The notes beneath the pieces are model-generated. The model saw only the letters and a list, made by a program, of their open reading frames with translations, was not told the DNA's origin and made no database searches. Both the position numbers and the translations under genes were made by a program. Below are positions 56,557 to 64,000 of a stretch of 64,000 bases of DNA, piece by piece. The stretch comes from Acidobacteriota bacterium (lineage in GTDB: Bacteria > Acidobacteriota > Vicinamibacteria > Vicinamibacterales > UBA8438): positions 1 through 64,000 of the forward strand of contig VXME01000160.1 of NCBI GenBank assembly GCA_009861545.1. The letters are read 5' to 3'. Within the stretch, counting starts at the first letter, position 1; every line of letters begins with the position of its first letter.

Positions 56557-59500
56557 CCAAGACGAACCGCCTCCAGCCCTGGCACACAGTCGTTCGCCTT
56601 AAGGAAGAACTGCGGACTGGTGAGCTTGCGCTCGCCGAATTCGCCGCCGACCTGCACGAGGTCGCGCAGGCGCAGGGACGCCGGCCGGTCTACGAGGACC
56701 CGGCGAAGTTCTTCGCGCTGACCTATCCCACCCACGCGTTGCGCGAGTTGGTGAAGGACGTTGCGGCACGGCTCGCCGGACGGAGCGACAAGGCGGTGCG
56801 GCAGCTCGAGCTGACCTACGGCGGCGGGAAGACGCACACGTTGATCACGCTCCATCATCTGTTCCGCGATCCGCGCGCACTGCCGGATCTGCCCGCGGTG
56901 CAGGAGTTCCGCGAGCACGTCGGCATGGATCTGCCGGCGGCGTTCCCGGTAACGCTCTGTTTCGACAAGATCGACGCCGAGCGCGGTGTCGAGGGAGTGC
57001 GCGGTCCGGATGGGGAAACCCGCACTCTGCGCCATCCGTGGAGCGTGCTGGCGTTCCAGCTCGCCGGCGCGGATGGACTGCGCGCAATACACGCCGACGG
57101 GCTGGATGCGGAGCGGGAGACGCCGCCCGCGGAGCCGCTGCTGGCCGCACTGCTGGAGGTCCCCCGCCGGCGCGGGCTGGCGACCCTGGTTCTGGCCGAC
57201 GAGGTCTTGATGTACGCCCGCGAGAAGGCGGGCCTCGATCCCGTCTGGCGCGGGCGCATCGTCGATTTCTTCCAGTATCTGACACAGGCCGTGGGCAAGG
57301 TCGACACCGCGGCGATGGTCGCCTCGATACTCGCGACCGACCCGCACAAGCAGCGCGGCGAGCTGGGCAGCCGGCTGACCTCCGATCTGTCCGACGTGTT
57401 CCGGCGGCAACGCGAGGAGGGCGTGCAACCCGTACAAAAGGAAGACGTGCCGGTCGTGCTGCGCCGGCGCTTCTTCGAACCCGACGACATCCGCAGCCTC
57501 GATGGATTCCGTTCGCACGTCATCGGCATCGTGCGGGATCTGGCGAAGCTGGAAGAAACCACCGCCAGGAACCGATCGGCGGCCGAGGAGCGCTTTATCG
57601 CGAGCTTTCCCTTTCACCCCGACCTGACCGACGCTTTCTACAGCCGCTGGACCCAGCTCGAAGGATTCCAACGGACGCGCGGTATCCTGCGCACGCTGGC
57701 GACCGCACTGCGCGAGGCCGAGCGGTGGGATACCGCGCCGCTGATCGGTCCGTCGGCCCTGTTGGCCGCGCCTGACAAGCCGGGAATCTCGGAAGCGGTG
57801 CGCGAGCTCGCCGGCGTCGCCACGTCCGGAACGGTCGAGGGTAGCCACACCGACTGGAGCACGCTGCTCGAAGCCGAGCTGGAGAAGGCCCGCCAGATCC
57901 AGCACGAGTCGCCGGCCCTGCGTCCCGGCCGGGAGGCCGAGCAGGCGGTGGTCACCGTGTTTCTGCATTCGCAGCCGACCGGCAGGAAGGCATACACGCC
58001 GGAGTTGATTCGGATGGCCGGCAGCACCGCTCCCGACGGCATCGAGCTGGAGAAGGGGCTGCGCCGCTGGCGCGAGATTTCGTGGTTCCTCGACGACGAG
58101 GACGCGGACCTGGACGCGGGAAGCGCTACGCCGGCGCTGCCGAAGTCGTGGCGCCTCGGCAACCGCCCCAACCTGCGCCAGATGCACGACGAGGCGTGCC
58201 AGCAACGAGTCAGTCAGGAAAAGGTGGACGAGCGGCTCCGCGAAGAAATCCGCGGTGCACGAACGCTCACCGACGGCGCGAAGGCGGTGGGCGCCACCAT
58301 CCACCTGCTGCCGGGCTCACCCAGAGAGGTCGGCGACGACGGCAGTTTCCGCTACGTCGTCATGGACGCCGGCGCCGCGTCCGAGTCCGGGAAGCCGAGC
58401 AGTGCGGCGAAGCGGGTGCTGGACGAGACGACCGGACCCGACCGGCCACGCGTCCATCGCAACGCGGTGGTCCTGGCGGTCCCGTCGCGCGACGGCCTGG
58501 AAGCGGCGCACGCCGCCGTCCGGGCCCTCCTCGGCTGGGAAGACGTCGCGGGACAGCTCGAGGCCCACCAGGTCGACCCGTTCCAGGCGGAGCGCCTGCG
58601 ACGGCGGCTCCGGGAGGCCCGGGAGCGCGTTCCGGAGATCGTCCGCCAAGCGTATGCCGTGGTCGTGACGGTGAACGAGCAGAACGAGGTGCAGGCGTTC
58701 AAGCTGCCGGCGGGCGCCGGACCGCTCTTTCCCGCCATCAAGAACGACGAGCGGGCGCGCATCAAGGAGACGGCGGTGGACGCCGAGGCGCTGCTGCCCG
58801 ACGGTCCGTACGACCTGTGGCACGACGACGACGCCCGTCGCGTGACGGATCTGGTGGGCGCCTTCGCGCGTTATCCGCGCCTGCCGAAGCTGCTGCACCC
58901 GAAGGTCCTGCTCGATACGGTGCTGCAAGGCGTGGAGCGTGGCCTGTTCGTCGCGCGGCTGGTCCGTCCGGACGGCAGCGCCCGGACGTGGTGGCGTGAA
59001 GCCGTCGGCCCGGAAGCGCGCCAGGATCCGCTCCTTGAAGTCGTCCTGCCCGACAGATGCGAGCTCGGCGCCCTGTCCGGTGCCCTGCTCGGCCCCGGCG
59101 TCCTGCCGGAGTTGTGGAGCGACGGGCAGGTGACCATCAGCGCGCTCCGCGAGTACTTCGCGGGAGGGCGCACGGTGCGGGTTTCCCGAGAAGGCTACGA
59201 AGAAACGCAGGTCATCCCGGAATGCAATGAACAGGCCGTTCACGAAGCCGTGCGCGGCGCGGTCGAGCAGGGCGTGGTCTGGCTCACGAACGGTCCCGCC
59301 TCGGTCTGGAAGGAACAGATCCCCTACGGCGTGCTCGATGACGACGCCGTCCTGCACCCCCGACCGGATCCCATCGCCGCCCAGGAGCTCGCCGCGAACG
59401 CGCTGCCCGGCGCCTGGCGCGACGGCACGACCAACGGCGTCACGCTGGCGCGGGCGCTCTCGCAGTCCCGGCGCAGAACGCTGCCCTGGGGTCTCGTACG

Positions 59501-59858
59501 CGAAGGCATCAAGGCCGGTGTGGAGAGCCGCTGGATCGAAGTGGCCGACGGCAGCGTCGCCGTGCACTGCCGGTACGACGAAGCAGGGCAGTTGCGCCTG
59601 AAGCGCCCGGAAACGATAGTCGATCCCGCCACCCCGCCGCCCGTTCCGTCCGTTACGGGAGTGGTGCTCGAGGGCTCTCAGATCCAGGATCTCGCCGAAC
59701 TGATCCCGAAGTTGCTGGAGGCGAGCGCCGGCAACGACTTGCGCTTTCGTGTCGGCGCAACGCTGAACCAGGATGCTGACGGGCACGTCTCGGAGAGCGT
59801 CAGGGCCGCGCTGGACGCGCTGCTCGCCACGGTGTCCGCGGAACTGAAGATCGAATAG
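56553..59858 (+). CDS. DUF499-family ATPase
   Basis: An 1101-residue AAA-type protein, last gene of the island. The N-terminus reads KTNRLQPWHTVVRLKEELRT. Walker A is LTYGGGKTHTLITLHHLF near residue 89 and Walker B GLATLVLADEVLMYAREK near 211. The C-terminal half contains helical and winged-helix-like regions (LRRWREISWFLDDEDADLDA). DUF499 ATPases pair with DUF1156 methylases in phage-defence loci and are likely DNA-translocating or complex-assembling factors. ATG 56553 overlaps the upstream stop. The gene ends about 80 bases before the remnant that marks the right junction. No terminator hairpin was recognised. Confidence 0.9.
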   Translation: MTKTNRLQPWHTVVRLKEELRTGELALAEFAADLHEVAQAQGRRPVYEDPAKFFALTYPTHALRELVKDVAARLAGRSDKAVRQLELTYGGGKTHTLITLHHLFRDPRALPDLPAVQEFREHVGMDLPAAFPVTLCFDKIDAERGVEGVRGPDGETRTLRHPWSVLAFQLAGADGLRAIHADGLDAERETPPAEPLLAALLEVPRRRGLATLVLADEVLMYAREKAGLDPVWRGRIVDFFQYLTQAVGKVDTAAMVASILATDPHKQRGELGSRLTSDLSDVFRRQREEGVQPVQKEDVPVVLRRRFFEPDDIRSLDGFRSHVIGIVRDLAKLEETTARNRSAAEERFIASFPFHPDLTDAFYSRWTQLEGFQRTRGILRTLATALREAERWDTAPLIGPSALLAAPDKPGISEAVRELAGVATSGTVEGSHTDWSTLLEAELEKARQIQHESPALRPGREAEQAVVTVFLHSQPTGRKAYTPELIRMAGSTAPDGIELEKGLRRWREISWFLDDEDADLDAGSATPALPKSWRLGNRPNLRQMHDEACQQRVSQEKVDERLREEIRGARTLTDGAKAVGATIHLLPGSPREVGDDGSFRYVVMDAGAASESGKPSSAAKRVLDETTGPDRPRVHRNAVVLAVPSRDGLEAAHAAVRALLGWEDVAGQLEAHQVDPFQAERLRRRLREARERVPEIVRQAYAVVVTVNEQNEVQAFKLPAGAGPLFPAIKNDERARIKETAVDAEALLPDGPYDLWHDDDARRVTDLVGAFARYPRLPKLLHPKVLLDTVLQGVERGLFVARLVRPDGSARTWWREAVGPEARQDPLLEVVLPDRCELGALSGALLGPGVLPELWSDGQVTISALREYFAGGRTVRVSREGYEETQVIPECNEQAVHEAVRGAVEQGVVWLTNGPASVWKEQIPYGVLDDDAVLHPRPDPIAAQELAANALPGAWRDGTTNGVTLARALSQSRRRTLPWGLVREGIKAGVESRWIEVADGSVAVHCRYDEAGQLRLKRPETIVDPATPPPVPSVTGVVLEGSQIQDLAELIPKLLEASAGNDLRFRVGATLNQDADGHVSESVRAALDALLATVSAELKIE

Positions 59859-59941
59859 GAGCCTCCGCGATACAGTTCGCCGCCTCAGGATACGCGCTTC
59901 GTTGGCGTTCCGTTCGGACGCGGCTACCTATCCTGCACAGG

Positions 59942-60028
59942 TTATCCCGCGGCGTCGAGCGCCTGCTCGAGATCGGCGACGAGGTCGCCAGCGTCCTCGA
60001 TGCCGACGGACAGGCGCAACAAGCTCGT
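59942..60028 (-). pseudogene. C-terminal remnant of a PLP-dependent trans-sulfuration enzyme
   Basis: The minus-strand frame reads SLLRLSVGIEDAGDLVADLE then QALDAAG and a stop. This is the conserved C-terminus of cystathionine gamma-synthase / gamma-lyase / O-acetylhomoserine sulfhydrylase proteins (consensus GLxRLSVGIEDxxDLIxDLxQAL). Nothing of the rest of the enzyme is present in either direction. It sits between the end of the island and the intact ADH gene, so a gene was cut or replaced at this junction. Confidence 0.75.
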
Positions 60029-60081
60029 ACTGCACGGCCGGGTGGACGGGCGGCCCGAGCGCGACGGGCGGGGCGGCGCAA

Positions 60082-60347
60082 CGGGAAGTCAGGCCCGCAG
60101 GACGACGCGGCCGATCACCCGGCCCGCCCGCAAGTCGTCGAGCGCCGCCTGCGCCGCGGCGAGAGGGCGTTCGTCGATCGGCAGCTCGGGAATCGATCCG
60201 GAGCGGCCCAGGGCCAGCAACTCCCCCATCTCGGCCGGGCTGCCGACGTAGGAGCCGCGTATCGTCAGGTGCTTGAGCGGCAGCAGCGGCAACGAGAGCC
60301 TCAGGGCGCCCCCGAAGAGCCCCACCACGATGAGCGTGCCGCCCGGC
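60082..60347. repeat. Right direct repeat flanking the defence island
   Basis: Matches the left copy at 44504-44769 in the same orientation, including 96 identical bases at 60164-60259. It is the 3' end of the intact alcohol dehydrogenase gene. Confidence 0.9.
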
Positions 60348-61138
60348 GCCAGCGCACCGAGGGCGAAGGCGGCCGACCGCTCCGACCCCACGAAGTCGAT
60401 GGCCGCCGCCACCCCGCCGCCGGTGCGCCTTCGAACCTGCTTGACGGCATCGGGCGCCGACGTGTCGAACGTCTCGGCCGCACCGCGCGTGCGGGCAAGC
60501 TCCAGCCGCGCAGCGTCGACGTCGGCGCACAGCACCGGCGTATCCGTCAGCGCGGGGGCGAGGCCGACCGCGGCCATCCCGACACCGCCGAGGCCGACGA
60601 TCAACAGCTCTCCGGACGCCGCGCCCGACGCCGCCTTGCGGAGCGCGCCGTATGCCGTGAGGCCGGAGCATGAGTACGTCGCCGCGAGGGCCTCGCGCAG
60701 CGGCGCGTACTCGAACAGGCACCGCGGATGCGGCAACAGGACGTGGTCCGCGAAGCCCCCGGCGCGCCCGACGCCGACTGGCTGGCCGGTCGGGCAGAGG
60801 TGCTCGTCGCCGGCCGCGCACCGCGGGCAGTGGCCGCACCCGAGCCAGGGGTAGACGACGCGCCGGTCGCCCTCGGAGACGCCGGCCGCAGCGGGACCGG
60901 CCGCCACCACCTCGCCCGCGATCTCGTGGCCGAGGGTATGCGGCAGGTCCCTGCCCCGCGTCAGATCGAGCCGCTTTCCGTCGCCGAGATCGAATGCCCC
61001 CTCCCACAGGTGGATGTCGCTGTGGCAGACGCCGCACGCGCCGACCCGCAGGAGGACCTCCTCACCGCGCGGCTCCGGCAGCGCCGCTTCCGTCCGCTCC
61101 AGCGGCTCGCCGTACGCGGTCACCTGATGGCTCAGCAT
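60089..61138 (-). CDS. Zinc-dependent alcohol dehydrogenase (MDR superfamily)
   Basis: A 349-residue medium-chain dehydrogenase. The catalytic Zn site is in RVGACGVCHSDIHLWEG and HTLGHEIAGEVVAAG. The structural Zn loop is GCGHCPRCAAGDEHLC. The NAD(P) fold has LLIVGLGGVGMAAVGLAPAL, and the end is GSYVGSPAEMGELLALGRSG. It oxidises an alcohol or reduces an aldehyde; the substrate is not evident. The ATG at 61138 overlaps the methyltransferase stop by seven bases, so GNAT, methyltransferase and dehydrogenase form one operon. A decayed copy of this operon lies at 44511-44990. Confidence 0.93.
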   Translation of the reverse strand: MLSHQVTAYGEPLERTEAALPEPRGEEVLLRVGACGVCHSDIHLWEGAFDLGDGKRLDLTRGRDLPHTLGHEIAGEVVAAGPAAAGVSEGDRRVVYPWLGCGHCPRCAAGDEHLCPTGQPVGVGRAGGFADHVLLPHPRCLFEYAPLREALAATYSCSGLTAYGALRKAASGAASGELLIVGLGGVGMAAVGLAPALTDTPVLCADVDAARLELARTRGAAETFDTSAPDAVKQVRRRTGGGVAAAIDFVGSERSAAFALGALAPGGTLIVVGLFGGALRLSLPLLPLKHLTIRGSYVGSPAEMGELLALGRSGSIPELPIDERPLAAAQAALDDLRAGRVIGRVVLRA

Positions 61139-61890
61139 GGTCGATCACTCCGCCGGCCGGCCGCCGGCGGCGAGTCGTCACGCGTCGCCAGGCCGTGCAG
61201 GAAAAAGTTGGAGGTGCCGCGCACGACGGCAGACCAGCCGAGCGTACGCAACTGCGCCTCCAGCTCGTCCGGTCGGTGAAAGATCTTCACGATCTCGAAC
61301 TCGCGCCCGTCCCGCAGACGGCGGCGGCTGCGGGACGGCGGCGCGGCGGGAGCCCGGGCATCGTAGCCCCCCTCGCGGGCAGCCGGATGGTTGCGGCTGT
61401 CGACGAAGAAGACCCTCCCGCCCGGCGCCAGCGCCCGCGCCACCAGGCTCCAGAACGGGATGAACGCCCCCGCCGGCACGTGCGACAACCAGAAGCCGAA
61501 GAACACGAAGTCGTACCGCCGGACCGGCTCCCACGCGAACAGATCGGCGCAGACGTAGTCGATGTGCGCCGCGCCCGTACGCGCCCGGTTGAGGGCGATC
61601 ACCTCGGGCGAGGCGTCGACGCAGGTCAACGCCGCCGCCCGCGGGGCGAGCCGCTCGGTCCACAGACCCGTGCCGCAGGCCAGCTCCAGCATCCGGCCGG
61701 ACGGCTGCGCCGCGTCGAGGGCCCGCCGCAGCTCGCCGACCTCGTCGCGCCAGCGCCGATTCCACTCGGGACCGTGGTCGTACTCCCCACGGCGAAAGAA
61801 CCAGTCGTCGTACTCCGGCGCCCGCGCCCGGTAGTAGGCAACCTGCTCGGCGAGGACGCGCTGCTCCTCGCCGCCGTCCGCCGCACTCAC
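61132..61890 (-). CDS. Class I SAM-dependent methyltransferase
   Basis: A 252-residue methyltransferase. YYRARAPEYDDWFFRRGEYD leads to motif I MLELACGTGLWTERLAPRA, with VDASPEVIALNRAR and later DFVFFGFWLSHVPAG and APGGRVFFVDSRN. The pattern matches bacterial small-molecule methyltransferases of the Methyltransf_25 type. GTG 61890 overlaps the GNAT stop (GTGA) and begins SAADGGEEQRVLAEQ; the longer frame is shadow sequence. It is the middle gene of the operon and is absent from the decayed left copy. Confidence 0.88.
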   Translation of the reverse strand: MSAADGGEEQRVLAEQVAYYRARAPEYDDWFFRRGEYDHGPEWNRRWRDEVGELRRALDAAQPSGRMLELACGTGLWTERLAPRAAALTCVDASPEVIALNRARTGAAHIDYVCADLFAWEPVRRYDFVFFGFWLSHVPAGAFIPFWSLVARALAPGGRVFFVDSRNHPAAREGGYDARAPAAPPSRSRRRLRDGREFEIVKIFHRPDELEAQLRTLGWSAVVRGTSNFFLHGLATRDDSPPAAGRRSDRPC

Positions 61891-62393
61891 CGCGACACCG
61901 CCTCCGCCGCCAGGGCGCGCAACGGCTCCCCGGTCAGGCGGTACACCGTCCACTCGTCCATCGGCACGGCGCCGGCGCGGCGGTACGAAGCAATCGCCAG
62001 CTCGTTCCAGTCGAGCACCGACCATTCGAAGCGGCCGCAACCCCGCTCGACCGCAATGTGCGCCAGGTGCGCCAGCAGGCGCCGCCCGATGCCGTGGCCG
62101 CGATGCGGCGGCCGGACATACAGATCCTCCAGGTAGAGGCCGGGGCGCCCGACGAAGGTGGAAAAGCTCTGGAAGAACAACGCGAACCCGACCGCCTCGT
62201 CACCGATCCGTGCGATCACCGCCTCGGCGCACGGGCGCTCCCCGAAGAGCGCCCGCTCGATGTCCGCCTCGGTCGCCACCACTTGCGCGGACATCCGCTC
62301 GTAGTCGGCCAGTTCCCGGATCAACGCCAGGATGAGCGGCACGTCGGCGGGCGAGGCGGCGGAGATCGACAGGGGGGCCGGAGCGGAAGCCAT
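61887..62393 (-). CDS. GNAT-family N-acetyltransferase (diamine-acetyltransferase-like)
   Basis: A 168-residue acetyltransferase. It starts SISAASPADVPLILALIREL ADYE, split as SISAASPADVPLILALIREL and ADYERMSAQV, like the spermidine/thialysine acetyltransferase group. The acetyl-CoA loop is YVRPPHRGHGIGRRLLAHLA and the end is WTVYRLTGEPLRAL. It would acetylate an amine or amino acid. It is first in the operon with the methyltransferase and dehydrogenase; a minus-strand TAATCT box lies ten bases before the ATG. A 47-bp piece of this gene survives in the left pseudogene. Confidence 0.9.
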   Translation of the reverse strand: MASAPAPLSISAASPADVPLILALIRELADYERMSAQVVATEADIERALFGERPCAEAVIARIGDEAVGFALFFQSFSTFVGRPGLYLEDLYVRPPHRGHGIGRRLLAHLAHIAVERGCGRFEWSVLDWNELAIASYRRAGAVPMDEWTVYRLTGEPLRALAAEAVSR

Positions 62394-62792
62394 CGTGCGT
62401 TACAGATTACCTCATGGCTCCGTGCGTGCACGTCGGCGGCGGCTCGATCGGGACGTTTGCTCGTCCAGCAGCGATCACAAAAGGATATCCTGCGAAAAAA
62501 AGGTGATAAAGTAATGTCCAAGAATCCCACCACCTGACAATGCACTGCAGTTGTCCAGGAGTCTGCGCCGCAGGACGTATACGAAACGAGTTCTGCGACG
62601 CCGTGCGTGGTTCGACCGCTCGGTTCGCGCGCGCAACGGCGCGAGCATCCAATCATCGATGGCAAGCGGAGCGGACTGAGCGCGCTAATTTCGCGATTGC
62701 GCTGGGAAAGTTCGAGATATTTACGCGATTTTCGTGACCCTGTCCGTCTCGTTCCTGTCGAGCGGGCCGGTTGCGACCGAAAGACTGGACCT
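62394..62792. other. Intergenic region with AT-rich patch and third dispersed element
   Basis: A 399-base gap without a supported gene. It contains an unusually A-rich stretch (62475-62515), a perfect palindrome AGGATATCCT (62482-62491) and the third AGGAGTCTGCGCCG copy (62557-62570). A TTGCGC (62698-62703) and nearby AT-rich bases could be part of a promoter for the small genes that follow, but no clear -10 was found. Confidence 0.6.
62557..62570 (+). repeat. Dispersed AGGAGTCTGCGCCG element, copy 3
   Basis: Identical over 14 bases to the copy at 15520 and one base different from that at 34014. Here it does not overlap a stop codon of a recognised gene and has no matching inverted arm. Confidence 0.55.
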
Positions 62793-63011
62793 ATGGCGTT
62801 GTTCTCCGTGCACCGGCGCGAACACGTCCCTCTCGTGATTGAGGCGGAGACGGTCGTCGCCGAAGCCGGTTGGTGGGTGTTTCGGACCGTCGACGGCCAA
62901 CCGCTGGTGACGATCCCGACCACTGAGGTTCTCGGGATCGAGCCTGCGCCGGCCGGCGCAGGTACCTGGCGAAGCGGAGGGATGAACGAAGCCGGTTCGT
63001 CGAGGCGCTGA
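62793..63011 (+). CDS. Small protein of unknown function
   Basis: A 72-residue protein: MALFSVHRREHVPLVIEAET, then VVAEAGWWVFRTVDGQPLVT and IPTTEVLGIEP. The alternating hydrophobic pattern suggests a small beta-rich domain. The frame is open upstream, but ATG 62793 starts the coding-like part; the ribosome site is weak. The next small gene begins two bases after its stop, which supports a real two-gene unit. Confidence 0.5.
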   Translation: MALFSVHRREHVPLVIEAETVVAEAGWWVFRTVDGQPLVTIPTTEVLGIEPAPAGAGTWRSGGMNEAGSSRR

Positions 63012-63013
63012 CA

Positions 63014-63280
63014 GTGGACTCACCCAAGGAACCCGGAGCCGTGGTGCTCGGGGCACCTGCGCAGCGAGCGGTCGACGCGAGAACTGCGGCGGTGGACTTG
63101 TCCGTGGCGGTGGAGGAAGTCCTGCGGGGGCTCAACCGTCTCGAGGGCGTCGCCAGCGCGCAGGGCGCCGACGTACGCAGTCTTGGCCTGGTCCGTTGCG
63201 CGCGGGATGCGGTCCAGTCCGTGCGTGAGAGACATCGCCGCGGAGCGTTCAAGAACGAAGTCAGGCGGCGACCCCGTTGA
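63014..63280 (+). CDS. Small helical protein of unknown function
   Basis: An 88-residue, GTG-started protein following the previous small gene by two bases. The central part AAVDLSVAVEEVLRGLNRLE and GLVRCARDAVQSVRERHRRG is predicted helical and the end is very basic (VRRRPR). No family recognised. It converges with the CobW-type gene 71 bases away. Confidence 0.45.
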   Translation: MDSPKEPGAVVLGAPAQRAVDARTAAVDLSVAVEEVLRGLNRLEGVASAQGADVRSLGLVRCARDAVQSVRERHRRGAFKNEVRRRPR

Positions 63281-63351
63281 CTCGCGGGGCAACGGTCTTC
63301 GGCGTCGGGTACATCCGCCGGCCGTGCTGAGCGCCTTGCCGTTGCGCAGCA

Positions 63352-64000
63352 CTACGGCTCATCTTCTTCTTCTATCCACTCCGGCAGCGGGTCGTCCAAC
63401 AAAGCCCACCCGGAAGCTTCGGAGGCCATCTCGGCGTCGGTCAGCAGACAGCCGTCCAGCGCGGCCTCGATGGCCTCTTTCGGCATCTCGATTCCGATGA
63501 AGACGAGCTCCTGGCGGCGGTCGCCGTGGTCGGGCTCCCATACCTGGCCGACCCACTCCAGGGTCTCCGGGTCGCCGGCGAGCTCCGCCGGGTCCAGCGC
63601 GGCGAGCCAATGGCCTCCGGGCTCCAGGGTCAGCGAGTCTCCGGCGATCGAAAGCGCGCCGGCCACCTCATGGCGGGTGGCCAGCCAGACGACCCCCTTC
63701 GCCCGCAGCACGCCCTCGAAGCAACCTTCGAAGAGCGCCGCCAGCCGCGCTGGATGGAAGGGCCGTCGCCTCCGATAGACGAAGCTCCCGATGCCGTATT
63801 CCTCGGTCTCCGGCGTGTGACCGCCTTGCAGCTCCTGTTGCCAACCCGCTGTTTGCTCGACGCGTTCGAAATCGAACAGGCCCGTATCGAAAATCAGATC
63901 GAGCGGAATCCGCCCGTAGGTCGCCTGCACGAACGTCGCCGTCTGGTTGAGCTTGCGCAGGATCCCGGTCAACCGTGCGACTTCTTTCCCGCTCATCTTG
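63352..64000 (-). CDS. CobW/COG0523 GTPase metallochaperone, C-terminal part (cut by window edge)
   Basis: The last 215 residues of a G3E-family GTPase. It opens SGKEVARLTGILRKLNQTAT, the segment after the GTPase core, and continues into a CobW C-terminal domain (SFVYRRRRPFHPARLAALFE, GVLRAKGVVWLATRH, GHWLAALDP) with the YciC/ZigA-like end RRQELVFIGIEMPKEAIEAA. The N-terminal GTPase motifs lie beyond base 64000. Such proteins deliver zinc or other metals, often under Zur control. The acidic tail WIEEEDEP ends at a TAG. Confidence 0.88.
   Translation of the reverse strand, partial: KMSGKEVARLTGILRKLNQTATFVQATYGRIPLDLIFDTGLFDFERVEQTAGWQQELQGGHTPETEEYGIGSFVYRRRRPFHPARLAALFEGCFEGVLRAKGVVWLATRHEVAGALSIAGDSLTLEPGGHWLAALDPAELAGDPETLEWVGQVWEPDHGDRRQELVFIGIEMPKEAIEAALDGCLLTDAEMASEASGWALLDDPLPEWIEEEDEP

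Noticed and set aside
62513-62536. Seven-codon frame after an A-rich GGTGATAAAG stretch
   Set aside because: Too short, no homology and no downstream coupling.

Overview
The window is very GC-rich, densely coded DNA from what looks like an uncultured or free-living soil or marine bacterium. The gene content fits Acidobacteriota (Vicinamibacteria-like): a CBM9/DUF5916 outer-membrane barrel, secreted PQQ-type beta-propellers, a large M28/PA/PDZ peptidase, a DUF349 protein and a long Lhr helicase. This assignment is an inference from content; no rRNA or other marker gene is present.\n\nLayout. 1-5.1 kb (minus strand) is a metal-efflux operon: His-rich secreted protein, TolC-type channel, CusB/HlyD adaptor, an inserted SAM methyltransferase, and a CusA-type RND pump cut by the window edge. 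5.2-12.7 kb (plus) holds a b-type cytochrome coupled to a Tat/lipobox molybdopterin oxidoreductase, a secreted protein, a 1000-residue DUF5916 protein and a Zn/Cd-type P-ATPase whose metal-binding domain starts upstream of any normal start codon. 12.8-14.8 kb (minus) is an AAA ATPase overlapping a TOPRIM-like partner (defence-type pair). 15.1-27.2 kb holds OsmC, a PDZ protein, PhoX, HupE/UreJ, two PQQ-propeller proteins plus a thioredoxin-fold protein, a Phd/PIN toxin-antitoxin pair, an M28 peptidase and a propeller fragment. 27.2-36.6 kb contains Lhr and a signalling cluster: PAS-HK-REC-HPt, a REC-HATPase fusion, a REC-SpoIIE phosphatase and a STAS protein, which together look like a partner-switching circuit. 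36.6-44.3 kb has DUF349, two exported cyclophilins and an ACP/acyl-CoA ligase/PlsC fusion with a small partner.\n\nThe most striking part is 45.1-59.9 kb: one tightly packed plus-strand operon that looks like a composite anti-phage system. It encodes an HTH-SNF2 helicase-DUF3883 protein, an AlbA_2 ATP-binding protein, an AbiJ-NTD4 (STM4504/CBY_0614-type) protein, a DUF1156 DNA methyltransferase, a second AAA/TOPRIM-like pair and a DUF499 ATPase. The island is bracketed by direct repeats 15,578 bp apart. On the right lies an intact ADH-methyltransferase-GNAT operon; on the left lies a decayed copy of that operon with two deletions that keeps a 96-bp block of perfect identity. A 29-codon remnant of a trans-sulfuration enzyme sits at the right junction. 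Two vestigial or frameshifted small reading frames lie inside the operon.\n\nRight of the island are two small unknown genes and the C-terminal part of a CobW/COG0523 metallochaperone running off the window. No tRNA, rRNA, CRISPR array or transposase was found. Several genes appear to be leaderless, with a TANNNT box 6-8 nt before the start codon.
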